Positions 1-7,964 are shown, counted from the first letter of the stretch. The stretch: DNA of 15,266 nucleotides from Hydrogenophilales bacterium RIFOXYD1_FULL_62_11 (GCA_001802655.1 MGZO01000127.1:30360-45625), one strand, 5' to 3'. A program made the numbers and translations. Notes: generated by a model not told the origin, from the letters alone.

Positions 1-111
1 ATCATGAGCGCGATCGATTTTTCAATGGACATCCAGCGCGAGTCCGATCCCAAGGGCGACCGCGTCAAGATCGTTCTGAACGGAAAATTCCTGCCTTACA
101 AAACCTATTAG
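1..111 (+). CDS. 3' end of an unidentified gene (partial)
   Basis: Frame 1 is open from the window edge to a TAG at 109-111 and gives the last 36 residues of a protein ending in FLPYKTY. The segment is hydrophilic and alternates charged and hydrophobic residues (RVKIVLNGKF), which would suit a final beta-strand or hairpin. An internal ATG at position 4 could be a start, but no ribosome binding site can be judged because the upstream sequence is missing, so I treat it as the truncated end of a longer gene. It converges on the Usp gene with a gap of about 100 bp. I do not recognise the family. Confidence 0.45.
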   Translation: MMSAIDFSMDIQRESDPKGDRVKIVLNGKFLPYKTY

Positions 112-212
112 CCAAACCGGGCAGCTCGCTGTCGCCTGTCTGCCGTTTAGCAACGCGCATTCGCCCGGCTCGGGGCACAAGGCCTGCGTGGCCTGCGCAG
201 ATGCAGCCCGCT

Positions 213-1067
213 TTACCGCAACAGCAGCAGCGGCACGGTCGATTTGCGCAGCAGGTGGGTGGTCGTGCTGCCGACCAGAAACTCGCGGATGCGGGAATGC
301 CCGTAAGCGCCCATCACGATCAGGTCAATGGCGTGCTCCTCTCGGTAGCCACATAGCACTTCTTCGATCTGGCCGGAACGAAGGCTGGCCGTTACCTCGA
401 AATCAGCTTGCTCCAGCGTCGTGCGCGCCCAGTCGAGTTGCGCGCGCGACTCGGCCTTGTCGGCGCCGACCATCACCACGTGGCAGGGCAGGCCGCGGAA
501 CAAGGGGCTCGCCGCGACCATCTCGACAGCCTTGCGGGTGGTGGCGCTGCCGTCGAAGGCGACCAGGATGCTGCGCGGCTCGGTGTAGTCGGCGGGAATC
601 ACCAGGATCGGGCGATGCAGGGTGCGCACCACATTTTCCAGATGGCTGCCGATGTGCTCGCCGGCGCTGTCGCCCTGCTCGCCCTGGCGCCCCATCACCA
701 GCAGGCGGATGTCGCTTTCGAACTCAATCAGGGTGTCGACCAGTTCACCGTGACGCTGCCTGCTGGTGATGGGGCTGGTCACGCCATCGTCCAGCGCCCG
801 CGCCTTGGCCGCATCGAGCATGATCCGGCCCTGCTCCAGCGCCACCTTGCTGCGCTTTTCATCGAGTTCGGCCAGTTCCTGCAGCAGGTGTTCACGGCTA
901 CCCAGCCCGATGTTGCCGCTGAGGTCGACGGGGATCGGATATTCCGACTTGCCCAGCACGTGCAGGAAGTCCAATGGCGCGTCCATTTGCCGGCTGGCCC
1001 AGGCGGCGTAGTCGCAGACCGCGAGGGTGATGCTGGAGCCGTCGATGCATGCAATCACGTGTGACAT
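213..1067 (-). CDS. Tandem-domain universal stress protein (UspA family)
   Basis: A 284-residue protein made of two Usp domains, about residues 1-158 and 165-284. Each begins with a beta-strand ending in D-G-S (IACIDGS; LVAFDGS). The second domain carries the ATP-binding signature G-2x-G-9x-G-S at G253, G256 and G266-S267. The first has a looser version (GRQG then GS after ten residues), so nucleotide binding is more certain for the C-terminal half. Usp proteins are cytoplasmic stress and energy-state proteins, and several regulate transporters. It lies 13 bp downstream of the SulP gene on the same strand. Its ribosome binding site AAGGAG (1077-1082) overlaps the SulP stop codon, 9 nt before the ATG, which suggests translational coupling. 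A role in tuning the transporter is an inference from this layout. Confidence 0.93.
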   Translation of the reverse strand: MSHVIACIDGSSITLAVCDYAAWASRQMDAPLDFLHVLGKSEYPIPVDLSGNIGLGSREHLLQELAELDEKRSKVALEQGRIMLDAAKARALDDGVTSPITSRQRHGELVDTLIEFESDIRLLVMGRQGEQGDSAGEHIGSHLENVVRTLHRPILVIPADYTEPRSILVAFDGSATTRKAVEMVAASPLFRGLPCHVVMVGADKAESRAQLDWARTTLEQADFEVTASLRSGQIEEVLCGYREEHAIDLIVMGAYGHSRIREFLVGSTTTHLLRKSTVPLLLLR

Positions 1068-1076
1068 GGTTCAGCT

Positions 1077-1083
1077 CTCCTTA
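1077..1083 (-). promoter_or_regulatory. Ribosome binding site of the Usp gene overlapping the SulP stop codon
   Basis: On the minus strand the SulP stop TAA (1083-1081) runs directly into AAGGAG (1082-1077), followed by a 9-nt spacer and the Usp ATG. Ribosomes ending SulP would be placed on the Usp initiation site, so the two products are probably made together. Confidence 0.7.
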
Positions 1084-2559
1084 ATGACCCATCAGGTTAT
1101 CGACTGCGCCCGGCTTGTCATGCACGGCGAAGCGGTCGACGATCGTGCTGCTGGCTTCGTTGAGGCCGATGACCTCGACCACGGTGCCTTCGCGGCGGAA
1201 CTTCAGCACCACCTTGTCGAGTCCAGCGACGGCGGTGATGTCCCAGAAATGCGCCTGGCAGAGATCGATCACCACCTTGTCCACCGCTTCCTTGAAGTCG
1301 AAGAAATCGACGAACTTGTCGGCCGAGGCGAAGAACACCTGGCCGACGACCTTGTAGGTGCGGGTGAGACCGTCCTCGCTCAGGGTCGAACTGACGTACT
1401 TGTACTGCGCGACTTTGTTGGCGAAGAACAACGCCGCCAGCAGCACGCCGACGAACACGCCGATGGCAAGGTTGTGGGTGGTGACCACCATGACGACGGT
1501 GGCCATCATGACGATGCTGGTGCTCAGCGGGTGCTTTTTCAGGTTGGCGATCGAGCTCCAGCTGAACGTGCCGATCGACACCATGATCATCACCGCCACC
1601 AGCGCCGCCATCGGAATTTTCGCCACCCAGTCGCCGAGAAACACCACCAGAATCAGCAGGAACACGCCCGCCGTCAGGGTGGACAACCGGGTGCGTCCAC
1701 CCGATTTCACGTTGATGACCGACTGGCCGATCATCGCGCAGCCCGCCATGCCGCCGATCATGCCCGACGCGATGTTCGCCACGCCCTGGCCCTTGCACTC
1801 GCGGTTCTTGTCGCTGCTCGTGTCGGTGAGGTCGTCGATGATGGTCGCGGTCATCAGCGATTCGAGCAGGCCCACCACCGCGAGTGAAATCGAGTACGGG
1901 AAGATGATCGCCAGCGTCTCGAAATCGAGCGGCACTTCGGGCCAGAGGAAAATCGGCAGCGTGTCCGGCAGCTCGCCCATGTCGCCCACGGTGCGGATGT
2001 CCAGATTGAGGAACATCGCCAGCGCGGTCAGCACGACGATGGTCACCAGCGGCGAAGGGATCGACCGGGTGACATAAGGAAACAGGTAAATGATTGCCAG
2101 ACCGCCGGCCGTCATGGCGTAGACGTGCCACGTCACATTCGTCAGCTCGGGCAGTTGCGCCATGAAGATCAGGATCGCCAGCGCGTTGACGAAGCCGGTG
2201 ACCACCGAGCGCGAGACGAAGCGCATCAGCGAGCCCAGCCTGAGGTAGCCCATGCCGATTTGCAGCACACCGGTCAAAAGCGTCGCCGCCAGCAGGTATT
2301 GCAGCCCGTGTTCCTTGACCAGCGTCACCATCAGCACGGCCATCGCGGCAGTGGCAGCAGAAATCATCGCCGGTCGTCCGCCGACGAACGCGGTCACCAC
2401 GGCAATGCAGAATGAGGCGTACAGCCCGATCTTGGGGTCGACCCCGGCGATCACGGAAAAGGCGATGGCTTCGGGGATCAGCGCCAGGGCCACGACGAGG
2501 CCCGCCAGCAGGTCTCCACGGATGTTGGAGAACCAGTTTTGTCGTATCGAATTCATCAT
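1081..2559 (-). CDS. SulP family inorganic anion transporter with STAS domain
   Basis: A 492-residue inner-membrane protein. Residues 15-385 are mostly hydrophobic helices of the SulP (SLC26-like) fold, starting with DLLAGLVVALALIPEAIAFS, which holds the family's proline-containing first helix. The segment LLESLMTATIIDDLTD and then NRECKGQGVANI (252-263) is the conserved SulP core region. A short cytoplasmic STAS domain follows at about 400-480 (VVIDLCQAHFWDITAV). Family members move sulfate, bicarbonate or related anions; the substrate cannot be read from the sequence. The length of about 490 residues is at the short end of the family because the STAS domain is compact. Two ATG codons stand in tandem (2559 and 2556) with no clear Shine-Dalgarno, and a C9-T6 tract lies just upstream. 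It forms an operon with the following Usp gene. Confidence 0.93.
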   Translation of the reverse strand: MMNSIRQNWFSNIRGDLLAGLVVALALIPEAIAFSVIAGVDPKIGLYASFCIAVVTAFVGGRPAMISAATAAMAVLMVTLVKEHGLQYLLAATLLTGVLQIGMGYLRLGSLMRFVSRSVVTGFVNALAILIFMAQLPELTNVTWHVYAMTAGGLAIIYLFPYVTRSIPSPLVTIVVLTALAMFLNLDIRTVGDMGELPDTLPIFLWPEVPLDFETLAIIFPYSISLAVVGLLESLMTATIIDDLTDTSSDKNRECKGQGVANIASGMIGGMAGCAMIGQSVINVKSGGRTRLSTLTAGVFLLILVVFLGDWVAKIPMAALVAVMIMVSIGTFSWSSIANLKKHPLSTSIVMMATVVMVVTTHNLAIGVFVGVLLAALFFANKVAQYKYVSSTLSEDGLTRTYKVVGQVFFASADKFVDFFDFKEAVDKVVIDLCQAHFWDITAVAGLDKVVLKFRREGTVVEVIGLNEASSTIVDRFAVHDKPGAVDNLMGH

Positions 2560-3066
2560 GTGGGTGTCACTAAAAAAGGGGGGGGGCCGTTGTGGCAGCA
2601 GACCAGACGGACACAGATTGAGATGCGCAGAAGCGGATTACGCCCGGCACTCGCCAGGCGAAAAAAATGAGAAAAACCGCTGAAAAAACAGGCTACATGG
2701 GGCCGGTGTGAGGGCAGTGCTTGGAATGGCGGCATTATCCCGGCAGCGCGCGCAACGGTCCAGCCGTGAGTGCGGGCGGCACCTGTCTGCTGGGTATTTT
2801 CACACGCCTGAAATCCGCATCGGGGCGCGGCAAGGACGGCTCGGCGCATCTGCCTGAAATCAGGGCGACCGGGTTTGGCTGACGGGGTTTGTTCGAGACT
2901 TCAGCCTGCGTCAAGTAAAGGGATGCCCTGGACGTGCGTCACCGCTTTTCCGCTGACGCTGTCGAGCGTATGAAAATTTCATTTTTTCATCACAAGGCTG
3001 TCATTTTCAGGCGGGAAAATCACATCCCCCGGGGAGCATTTCCGGGTGAAAAGCGATGAGGTCATC
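2560..3066. other. Divergent intergenic region between SulP and the PAS gene
   Basis: About 500 bp separate the two divergent genes. The first 40 bp hold the C9-T6 tract. Positions 2660-2695 carry several A runs. The most AT-rich part, 2970-3000, holds a perfect palindrome ATGAAA-A-TTTCAT (2970-2982) followed by TTTTTCAT, and is the likeliest place for the PAS promoter. A minus-strand open frame at 2556-2849 has no convincing protein features and I do not call it. No RNA gene or terminator is apparent. Confidence 0.4.
2571..2586 (-). repeat. C9-T6 homopolymer tract in the SulP leader
   Basis: On the plus strand TAAAAAA is followed by nine G at 2578-2586; on the SulP strand this reads C9 then T6, ending 12 nt before the first ATG. 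Homopolymers of this length upstream of surface or transport genes are slippage-prone and can alter promoter spacing or leader structure. Only one sequence is available here, so length variation is not shown. Confidence 0.6.
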
Positions 3067-3498
3067 ATGGCAACAGGACGCAGCCTGCAGGTGGAAAACG
3101 CTCAAGTGAACGCCCAGGCTTCACCAGGTGGTCCCGGAGCCGGAGCGATCGATCTGGCGATGCTCACACTCGATGATCAGGGTGTGATCATCGAGTGCAG
3201 CAGGACGTGTGAGCACCTGTTTGGCTACCCGCCGGACGCGCTGGTGGGCCGCCATATTTCAACGCTGCTCCCCCAGCTCCCCACCACCGAACTGGTGCAG
3301 GACGACCGCATCAATCCACGCCTGGCCCATCTTTGCCACTGTGCCATTGCTTTTCAGGCCCGGCGCCGTGATGGCCGCTGCTTTGCCAGCGAGCTGTTCA
3401 TCAACCGGCTTGGCATCCACAACGTGGCCGTCCTGGTACGCAACCTCGAGGCGTCGAGATTGAGCAGCCGTTCAGCTGCGATCAAGCCTGTCCACTAG
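3067..3498 (+). CDS. Small single-PAS-domain protein
   Basis: A 143-residue protein. After a polar N-terminus of about 30 residues, residues 35-130 form one PAS domain: a strand LTLDDQGVIIECS, then CEHLFGYPPDALVGRHISTLLP (typical F-G-Y-x-x-x-x-L-x-G-x-x), and a closing strand with RRRDGRCFASELFINRL. There is no kinase, GGDEF, HTH or membrane segment, so it is a stand-alone sensor or partner protein; bound ligand unknown. I prefer ATG 3067, preceded by GAGGT at 3058-3062; an in-frame GTG at 3046 with GGGGAG nine bases upstream would add seven residues. It is followed after 213 bp by the pyruvate-kinase-like gene on the same strand, but that gap is large for an operon. Confidence 0.8.
   Translation: MATGRSLQVENAQVNAQASPGGPGAGAIDLAMLTLDDQGVIIECSRTCEHLFGYPPDALVGRHISTLLPQLPTTELVQDDRINPRLAHLCHCAIAFQARRRDGRCFASELFINRLGIHNVAVLVRNLEASRLSSRSAAIKPVH
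3167..3197 (+). repeat. Perfect 13-bp inverted repeat inside the PAS gene
   Basis: CACTCGATGATCA (3167-3179) and its exact reverse complement (3185-3197) flank the loop GGGTG. It encodes the first PAS strand (LDDQGVIIE). In mRNA it would form a very stable hairpin about 100 nt into the gene. No T run follows, so it is not a standard terminator. Confidence 0.6.
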
Positions 3499-3711
3499 CC
3501 GTATCGCTTTTACGCCCGCCTCAATGTGCCCGCGGGCTGTGTACGGCCTCCATCCGCACACGATTCGCCGGCAATGCTCCGCAGTCAGACCCTGGTGGGT
3601 TCATTCCATGGACTGCGATCGGCCTGGGTCTCGCCAGCCGCACCGGACACCCGCATTTCAATCGGCCCGGATCACATCCGGCAACGCGAAGCGATTCAGT
3701 AAAGGAACGGT

Positions 3712-5694
3712 GTGACAAAGAAAAAAAGTACCGATGGCGCAAGTCCGGGAAACGGGGAAGTCGAGAGCGTGCTGAACGAACTCGCGGCCATTCGGGCGGA
3801 CATGGTTGCCGAACCGATGCGCTCGCAGCCACGTCTCGCCAGGGTGCATCCGAACTACCAGCACAGTGCCCGTAACCTTCTGCATTACCTGGCGCTGCGA
3901 CGGCGCGATCTGCGCCCGTTGCAGCTTCGATTGGCGGCATTGGGGTTGTCTTCTCTCGGGCGCGCCGAGTCGCATGTCCTGGCCACGGTCGATTCGGTAC
4001 TGGGCGTTTTGCACCGTCTGGCACAGCACGCGGTGCAACCGCCAGCCGAGGATGCAGCGGTCATGGATTTCGCACACGGCGAGCGGCTGCTGGCCGAACA
4101 CACGGATGCCTTGCTGGGGCCGGCGACCACGGGACGCAATGTCCGGATCATGGTCACCATGCCGAGCGAAGCGGCGGAGGATTACCTGTTGGTTCACAAC
4201 CTGCTCCAGCAAGGCATGGACTGCATGCGGATCAATTGCGCGCATGATGACGCAGCGGCCTGGGCGAAGATGATCGGCCACCTGCGCAAGGCGGAACACG
4301 CGCTGGGCCGATCGTGCCGGGTCGTCATGGATCTTGCCGGGCCGAAGCTGCGGACCGGTCCGCTGGAGCCGGGGCCGGCGGTCGCCCGGATTCGCCCGGT
4401 GCGCGACGTTTACGGCCGCGTCACCGCTCCGGCGCGGGTCTGGTTGACTCCGGAGCAGGCACCGCGGCTTCCCCCCTCGCCGGCGAGCGCCTGCCTTCCC
4501 GTACCGTTGGGCTGGCTGGATGCGCTTCGCAGCGGGGAGCGGGTGACCTTCAAGGATGCCCGGGGCGCCAGACGGAGCCTCAAGTTTGTCGACGTGACCG
4601 ATAACGGATGCTGGGCAGAGGCGACCCGGACGGCTTACATCGTCCCCGGCACCCCCCTGCATCACGCGCGTGGCGCAGGCAAGCCGGACGGCAGGGAAGG
4701 GCGCGTCGGCGCGTTGCCGCAGGATGCAGCCCTGCTCACCCTGCAAAAGGGCGATCTGCTGATCCTGACCCGCGACCTCAAGCCGGGTCGCCCGGCCAGC
4801 TACGACAGCGCGGGGAAAATCCTGAGTCCTGCCATGATCGGTTGCACCCTGCCCGAAGTGTTCGATGATGTTCAGGCGGGGGAGTCGATCTGGTTCGACG
4901 ACGGCAAGATCGGCGGCGTCATCGAGAAGGTGGATACGGCAAGGGTTCTCGTACGCATCACCCAGGAGCATGTGACGGCGATGAAGCTGCGCGCCGACAA
5001 GGGGATCAACCTTCCCGAGAGCACGCTGCGCCTCGCGGCCATGACCGCCAAAGACATCGAAGATCTGGCCTTCGTCGCAAAGCATGCCGACATCGTCGAG
5101 TTGTCCTTCGCCAACTGTGCCCAGGACGTGGAGTCGCTGCAGCAGCACCTGGCGCGCCTCGGTAACCGCCAGCCAGCCATCGTGCTGAAGATCGAAACGC
5201 GGCGCGGCTTTGAGAACCTGACCGAGATGCTGCTGACGGTGATGCGTGCGCCGTCCTGCGGGGTGATGATCGCAAGGGGAGATCTGGCGGTCGAGTGCGG
5301 ATTCGAGCGCCTGGCAGAAGTCCAGGAAGAGATCCTCTGGCTGTGCGAGGCGGCGCATGTTCCGGTGATCTGGGCCACCCAGGTTCTGGAAACGCTGGCC
5401 AGGGAAGGGCGGCCATCGCGCGCCGAAATCACGGACGCAGCGATGGGGCGCCGCGCCGAATGCGTCATGCTCAACAAGGGACCGTACATCGTCAGCGCAG
5501 TACGGGTGCTGGACGATATCCTGCTACGGATGCAGGCACACCAGGCCAAAAAGCGCTCCATGCTGCGGGAATTGCATCTGGCCCATGCACCCATTGTCGA
5601 ACCCGGTAGGGCTGCCGGCCCGCTCCCCGGTTCACCTCTGGCTGGGGTGGAGGATCGTCTGGTTGACGGTCCCGATGTCCGGCAGAGGCATTGA
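3712..5694 (+). CDS. Pyruvate-kinase-like protein with enlarged lid and no C-terminal domain
   Basis: A 660-residue protein whose two barrel halves match pyruvate kinase. Residues 143-215 hold VRIMVTM, R173-I-N-C-A-H-D and M-D-L-A-G-P-K-L-R-T-G. Residues 429-610 hold DKGINLP, the catalytic-lysine motif K493-I-E, the metal-binding A-R-G-D523-L, and ATQVLE (555-560). Between them about 210 residues replace the roughly 100-residue lid (B) domain. A helical N-terminal region of about 135 residues precedes the barrel. The usual SGETA segment reads MLNKGPY, the usual C-terminal allosteric domain is absent, and a loose 40-residue tail ends the protein. The Ser of the N-x-S potassium motif is Ala177. 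It may phosphorylate ADP from phosphoenolpyruvate or a related phospho-substrate, but activity is uncertain. The start is GTG, with AAAGGA at 3701-3706. Confidence 0.85.
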   Translation: MTKKKSTDGASPGNGEVESVLNELAAIRADMVAEPMRSQPRLARVHPNYQHSARNLLHYLALRRRDLRPLQLRLAALGLSSLGRAESHVLATVDSVLGVLHRLAQHAVQPPAEDAAVMDFAHGERLLAEHTDALLGPATTGRNVRIMVTMPSEAAEDYLLVHNLLQQGMDCMRINCAHDDAAAWAKMIGHLRKAEHALGRSCRVVMDLAGPKLRTGPLEPGPAVARIRPVRDVYGRVTAPARVWLTPEQAPRLPPSPASACLPVPLGWLDALRSGERVTFKDARGARRSLKFVDVTDNGCWAEATRTAYIVPGTPLHHARGAGKPDGREGRVGALPQDAALLTLQKGDLLILTRDLKPGRPASYDSAGKILSPAMIGCTLPEVFDDVQAGESIWFDDGKIGGVIEKVDTARVLVRITQEHVTAMKLRADKGINLPESTLRLAAMTAKDIEDLAFVAKHADIVELSFANCAQDVESLQQHLARLGNRQPAIVLKIETRRGFENLTEMLLTVMRAPSCGVMIARGDLAVECGFERLAEVQEEILWLCEAAHVPVIWATQVLETLAREGRPSRAEITDAAMGRRAECVMLNKGPYIVSAVRVLDDILLRMQAHQAKKRSMLRELHLAHAPIVEPGRAAGPLPGSPLAGVEDRLVDGPDVRQRH

Positions 5695-5804
5695 AGGGCC
5701 GCGATCGACAGACAACTGAATCGCCCCCGGGTTGCCGTTCTTCAGGGCAACGCGCGCCACCGGGCAAGGGGATGCATCCACCGCCCGGCTGGCGTCTGAA
5801 ACGC

Positions 5805-6329
5805 TTATTTCCTGACGCAGGCCTCACCCTGCAGGGCGAAGGTGTTCAGGTTTTTGCCCGGGCAAAAGCTGATGCTTCCGGTTGCGGTGACAGCGATCTG
5901 GCCGCCGCGAAAAACCCCGGTCCCCTTTTCGATTTCGCTAATCGTTTCGACTACGCTGAACGCGCAGGGTGCCCCTGTGTCATCAGCGGCCAGCACGCCG
6001 GTGATCTGTGCCTGGTCATTGTGCGTGACGAACAGGTTGCGCAAACTGAATAGCGCGGTGTGGCTGAGGACGCTGCTCTGGTTTGGCTCGTCGATGGATA
6101 AAATCTTGCCGACGACTGCACCGCAGTCATCGAAGACTTCGCGGCCGTCCGCCGTCCGGATCATGCTGACGCAGATTTGTCCGACCTGTTTGGTCTCCGA
6201 CACATTCAGCGTGGTGACGCTGCCGTTGACGTTGACGTGAGTCAGCCCGGTTGCACATTGCAGCGCTGCCATGGACTGCAGTGGCAACAGGGTAAGGGTG
6301 GCCAGGGTTATTGCTGTGCGTTTCAACAT
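5805..6329 (-). CDS. Secreted protein of unknown function, six cysteines
   Basis: A 174-residue protein with a clear Sec signal peptide: MLKR, a hydrophobic stretch (TAITLATLTLLPLQ) and a cleavage site near S-M-A-A. The mature part has six cysteines (in LQC, QIC, DDC, APC, SFC and EAC), enough for three disulfides in the periplasm or outside the cell, and is otherwise rich in Thr, Val and Asn like a beta-sandwich. I chose ATG 6329 because GAGGAG lies 10 nt upstream; the in-frame ATG at 6347 has no ribosome binding site and would add six polar residues ahead of the signal peptide. It converges on the pyruvate-kinase-like gene and has its own AT-rich upstream region. I do not recognise the family. 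Confidence 0.78.
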   Translation of the reverse strand: MLKRTAITLATLTLLPLQSMAALQCATGLTHVNVNGSVTTLNVSETKQVGQICVSMIRTADGREVFDDCGAVVGKILSIDEPNQSSVLSHTALFSLRNLFVTHNDQAQITGVLAADDTGAPCAFSVVETISEIEKGTGVFRGGQIAVTATGSISFCPGKNLNTFALQGEACVRK

Positions 6330-6378
6330 CTCGGTGTTGCTCCTCATGGTGAATAAATCGTTAGGCAGAAAACAGGAA

Positions 6379-6416
6379 TGAAATTCGGATGCGGAATGAA
6401 TTTCACCGTTGAAATT
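6379..6416. promoter_or_regulatory. Inverted-repeat candidate operator upstream of the secreted-protein gene
   Basis: TGAAATTC (6379-6386) and its exact complement GAATTTCA (6398-6405) are separated by 11 nt, and a third partial copy TGAAATT follows at 6410-6416. It sits 50-87 bp upstream of the chosen start in the most AT-rich part of the gap, where a promoter is expected. The arrangement fits a dimeric repressor or activator site; no regulator is identified. Confidence 0.35.
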
Positions 6417-6538
6417 AGCATAACTTGGTTGCCTGGCATGTTCCGGCTTTCAGGCTGCGTGCCGTGTTCATCTTGCTGCCCTTGAGTCTGCCCGATTCAC
6501 CCGCAAACAAGCACGCTAACCGACGCGCAGGCCCCTTC

Positions 6539-7393
6539 CTATTCCAGTTCGGTGACCCAGACCCCGACGTCGAGATTTGCGCCGGGTGGGCCGACGAACG
6601 AGCCGGCGATGGGCGGCACGGACTCGGGTAAACGTGCCACGGCGACGGCGGTGTGATCGGTGCCAACAATTTTGCCGATGGTGGGGTCGAAGCCTTTCCA
6701 GCCCGCGCCTGGCAGGAACACTTCGGCCCAGGCATGGGTTGAGCCGTAATTGGCGGCCGAGGGCTCGGCGTACAGGTAGCCGCTGACAAAACGTGCGGCG
6801 AGACCCAGATGGCGTGCGGCTTCCATGAACAGATTGGCAAAGTCGCGGCACGATCCGGTGCCCAGAGACAGGGTTTCAGCCGCCGTTTGAACGCCGGGTT
6901 GTTCGCGTGCCAGGTAGGACAACGACTGGTTGATGTGGACGCACAGGCGTTGCAACAGGGCGTAGGTCTGGATGGGTTCGCCCACCTGCCACACACTGGC
7001 TACCCATTGGGCCACCGGGTCGGTGGCTGGGCGCGTGGCGGTCAACAAGTAGGGCGCCAGCACGATTGCGTCTTCAGCGTCATAGGCAAACGGGTAGTCG
7101 GTTGCGTAAACGTCGACCAGAAAATCGAGCGGCGCTTCGTTGAATTGCTGAATGATGATTTCGCTCTCGATCACCAGTTGCTGGGTGGGGGTGTCGAAGG
7201 TCGCGATCGCAACCGAGTTGTCTTCCACGTCGCTGTGCCACCGCAGGGTGGCTGCCGGTGTGATGTCGAGGGACGAGGATTCGATGCGCAGTTCGTGGCC
7301 TTCTTTTGGCCGCAGGCGCAACGCGTGGGGTTCGAGCTGCACCGTGCCCGAGAAGTTGTAATAGGTGCGATGTAGGATTTTAAAACGTCGCAT
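6539..7393 (-). CDS. Transglutaminase-like cysteine protease, bacterial type
   Basis: A 284-residue cytoplasmic protein with no signal peptide. The N-terminal 110 residues (RRFKILHRTYYNFSGTVQLE...) form the beta-rich domain that typically precedes this class. The papain-like transglutaminase core follows with an intact triad: Cys182 in GTGSCRDFANL, His220 in GSTHAWAEV and Asp236 in GFDPT. Bacterial members are usually proteases or amidases rather than cross-linkers. I chose ATG 7393 (AGGAG 11 nt upstream) over longer in-frame extensions, because the family begins with this M-x-x-x-x-x-x-H-x-T-x-Y pattern. It is the last gene of the ATP-grasp/alpha-E cluster, although a 283-bp gap precedes it, so it may also have its own promoter. 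It is expected to cleave or process the product of the ligase. Confidence 0.9.
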   Translation of the reverse strand: MRRFKILHRTYYNFSGTVQLEPHALRLRPKEGHELRIESSSLDITPAATLRWHSDVEDNSVAIATFDTPTQQLVIESEIIIQQFNEAPLDFLVDVYATDYPFAYDAEDAIVLAPYLLTATRPATDPVAQWVASVWQVGEPIQTYALLQRLCVHINQSLSYLAREQPGVQTAAETLSLGTGSCRDFANLFMEAARHLGLAARFVSGYLYAEPSAANYGSTHAWAEVFLPGAGWKGFDPTIGKIVGTDHTAVAVARLPESVPPIAGSFVGPPGANLDVGVWVTELE

Positions 7394-7676
7394 GATGGGT
7401 CTCACTCCTGAGTTGCGCGGTGCTTCTGCAGCGGGGTGTCCATGAAGACGATTCCTGCATGGCTGCAACCCCGGTCATGGTTGCGCGGGCTTTAGCCTGC
7501 CAGCCAGAAAGGGACCGCAAGGGTCGACCCGGATTTTCCGCAACCAGTCATGCACCGTGGCGCCCCGGGTGGAGGGGGTGCCGGGTCAACTGGTCTGCCT
7601 GGGGCAAATACGGGCCGCAGGCAACTGATTGTTTGCACGTCCGCAGCAGGGCGACAAGCATCATGCCGACAGACTG
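7394..7676. other. Intergenic gap before the transglutaminase gene
   Basis: This 283-bp gap holds no convincing gene. Short open frames on the plus strand look like GC-rich noise. It contains a small hairpin-forming segment, GGGC-TTTA-GCCT near 7488-7499, and several C/G runs, but no clear terminator or promoter. The gap weakens the case that the transglutaminase is on the same transcript as the genes before it. Confidence 0.3.
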
Positions 7677-7964
7677 CTAGCTGCGCGCGCCAAAAGTGTA
7701 GCGCTCGGTGGGGGGCGATTCGGATTTTTTCTCGGCGCGTGCGGGTTCGCGCGGCGAGGGCTGGGTTGCCAGCAGGCCAAATTTGTCGCGCAGGGTCATC
7801 GCCAGCAGCACCAGTGATTCGTCCGGCAGGTTTTCAACGGCGCTGAGGACCTCGTTGGCGTAGTTGGCGTCGGCTGCCAGCTTCACCAGGTCGATGACCA
7901 TGCCGTCGGCTTTGCGCGCGGCGAATTTCAGTTTAACCATCTCGTTCAGGGTTTCACGATCCAT
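7677..7964 (-). CDS. Small conserved-looking protein of unknown function
   Basis: A 95-residue soluble protein with no signal peptide. Residues 1-65 are predicted helical, with regular hydrophobic spacing (MVKLKFAARKADGMVIDLVKL ... SLVLLAMTLRDKFGLL). Residues 66-95 are a polar, proline- and charge-rich tail (PSPREPARAEKK) that looks disordered. I chose ATG 7964 because GGAG lies 6 nt upstream; an ATG nine codons earlier lacks one. It lies 100 bp after the HPPD-like gene and on the same strand as the whole ATP-grasp cluster. I do not recognise it. A helical adaptor or a substrate of the ligase is possible, but only position supports that. Confidence 0.72.
   Translation of the reverse strand: MDRETLNEMVKLKFAARKADGMVIDLVKLAADANYANEVLSAVENLPDESLVLLAMTLRDKFGLLATQPSPREPARAEKKSESPPTERYTFGARS

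Noticed and set aside
180..200. Small AGGCC/GGCCT hairpin between the partial gene and Usp as a terminator
   Set aside because: A 5-bp stem without a T run is too weak to call.
2556..2849. A 97-codon minus-strand open frame overlapping the SulP start
   Set aside because: The product is Cys-, Arg- and Pro-rich low-complexity sequence without a ribosome binding site or domain; it runs through the homopolymer tract and the likely promoter.
3658..5358. A 566-codon minus-strand open frame opposite the pyruvate-kinase-like gene
   Set aside because: It is antisense to clear pyruvate-kinase motifs, its product is rich in Arg, Gln and His with no recognisable domain, and such long shadows are common in GC-rich DNA.
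5731..5751. GTTGCC/GGCAAC hairpin between the convergent pyruvate-kinase-like and secreted-protein genes as a terminator
   Set aside because: The stem is only 6 bp with a 9-nt loop and no T run follows on either strand.
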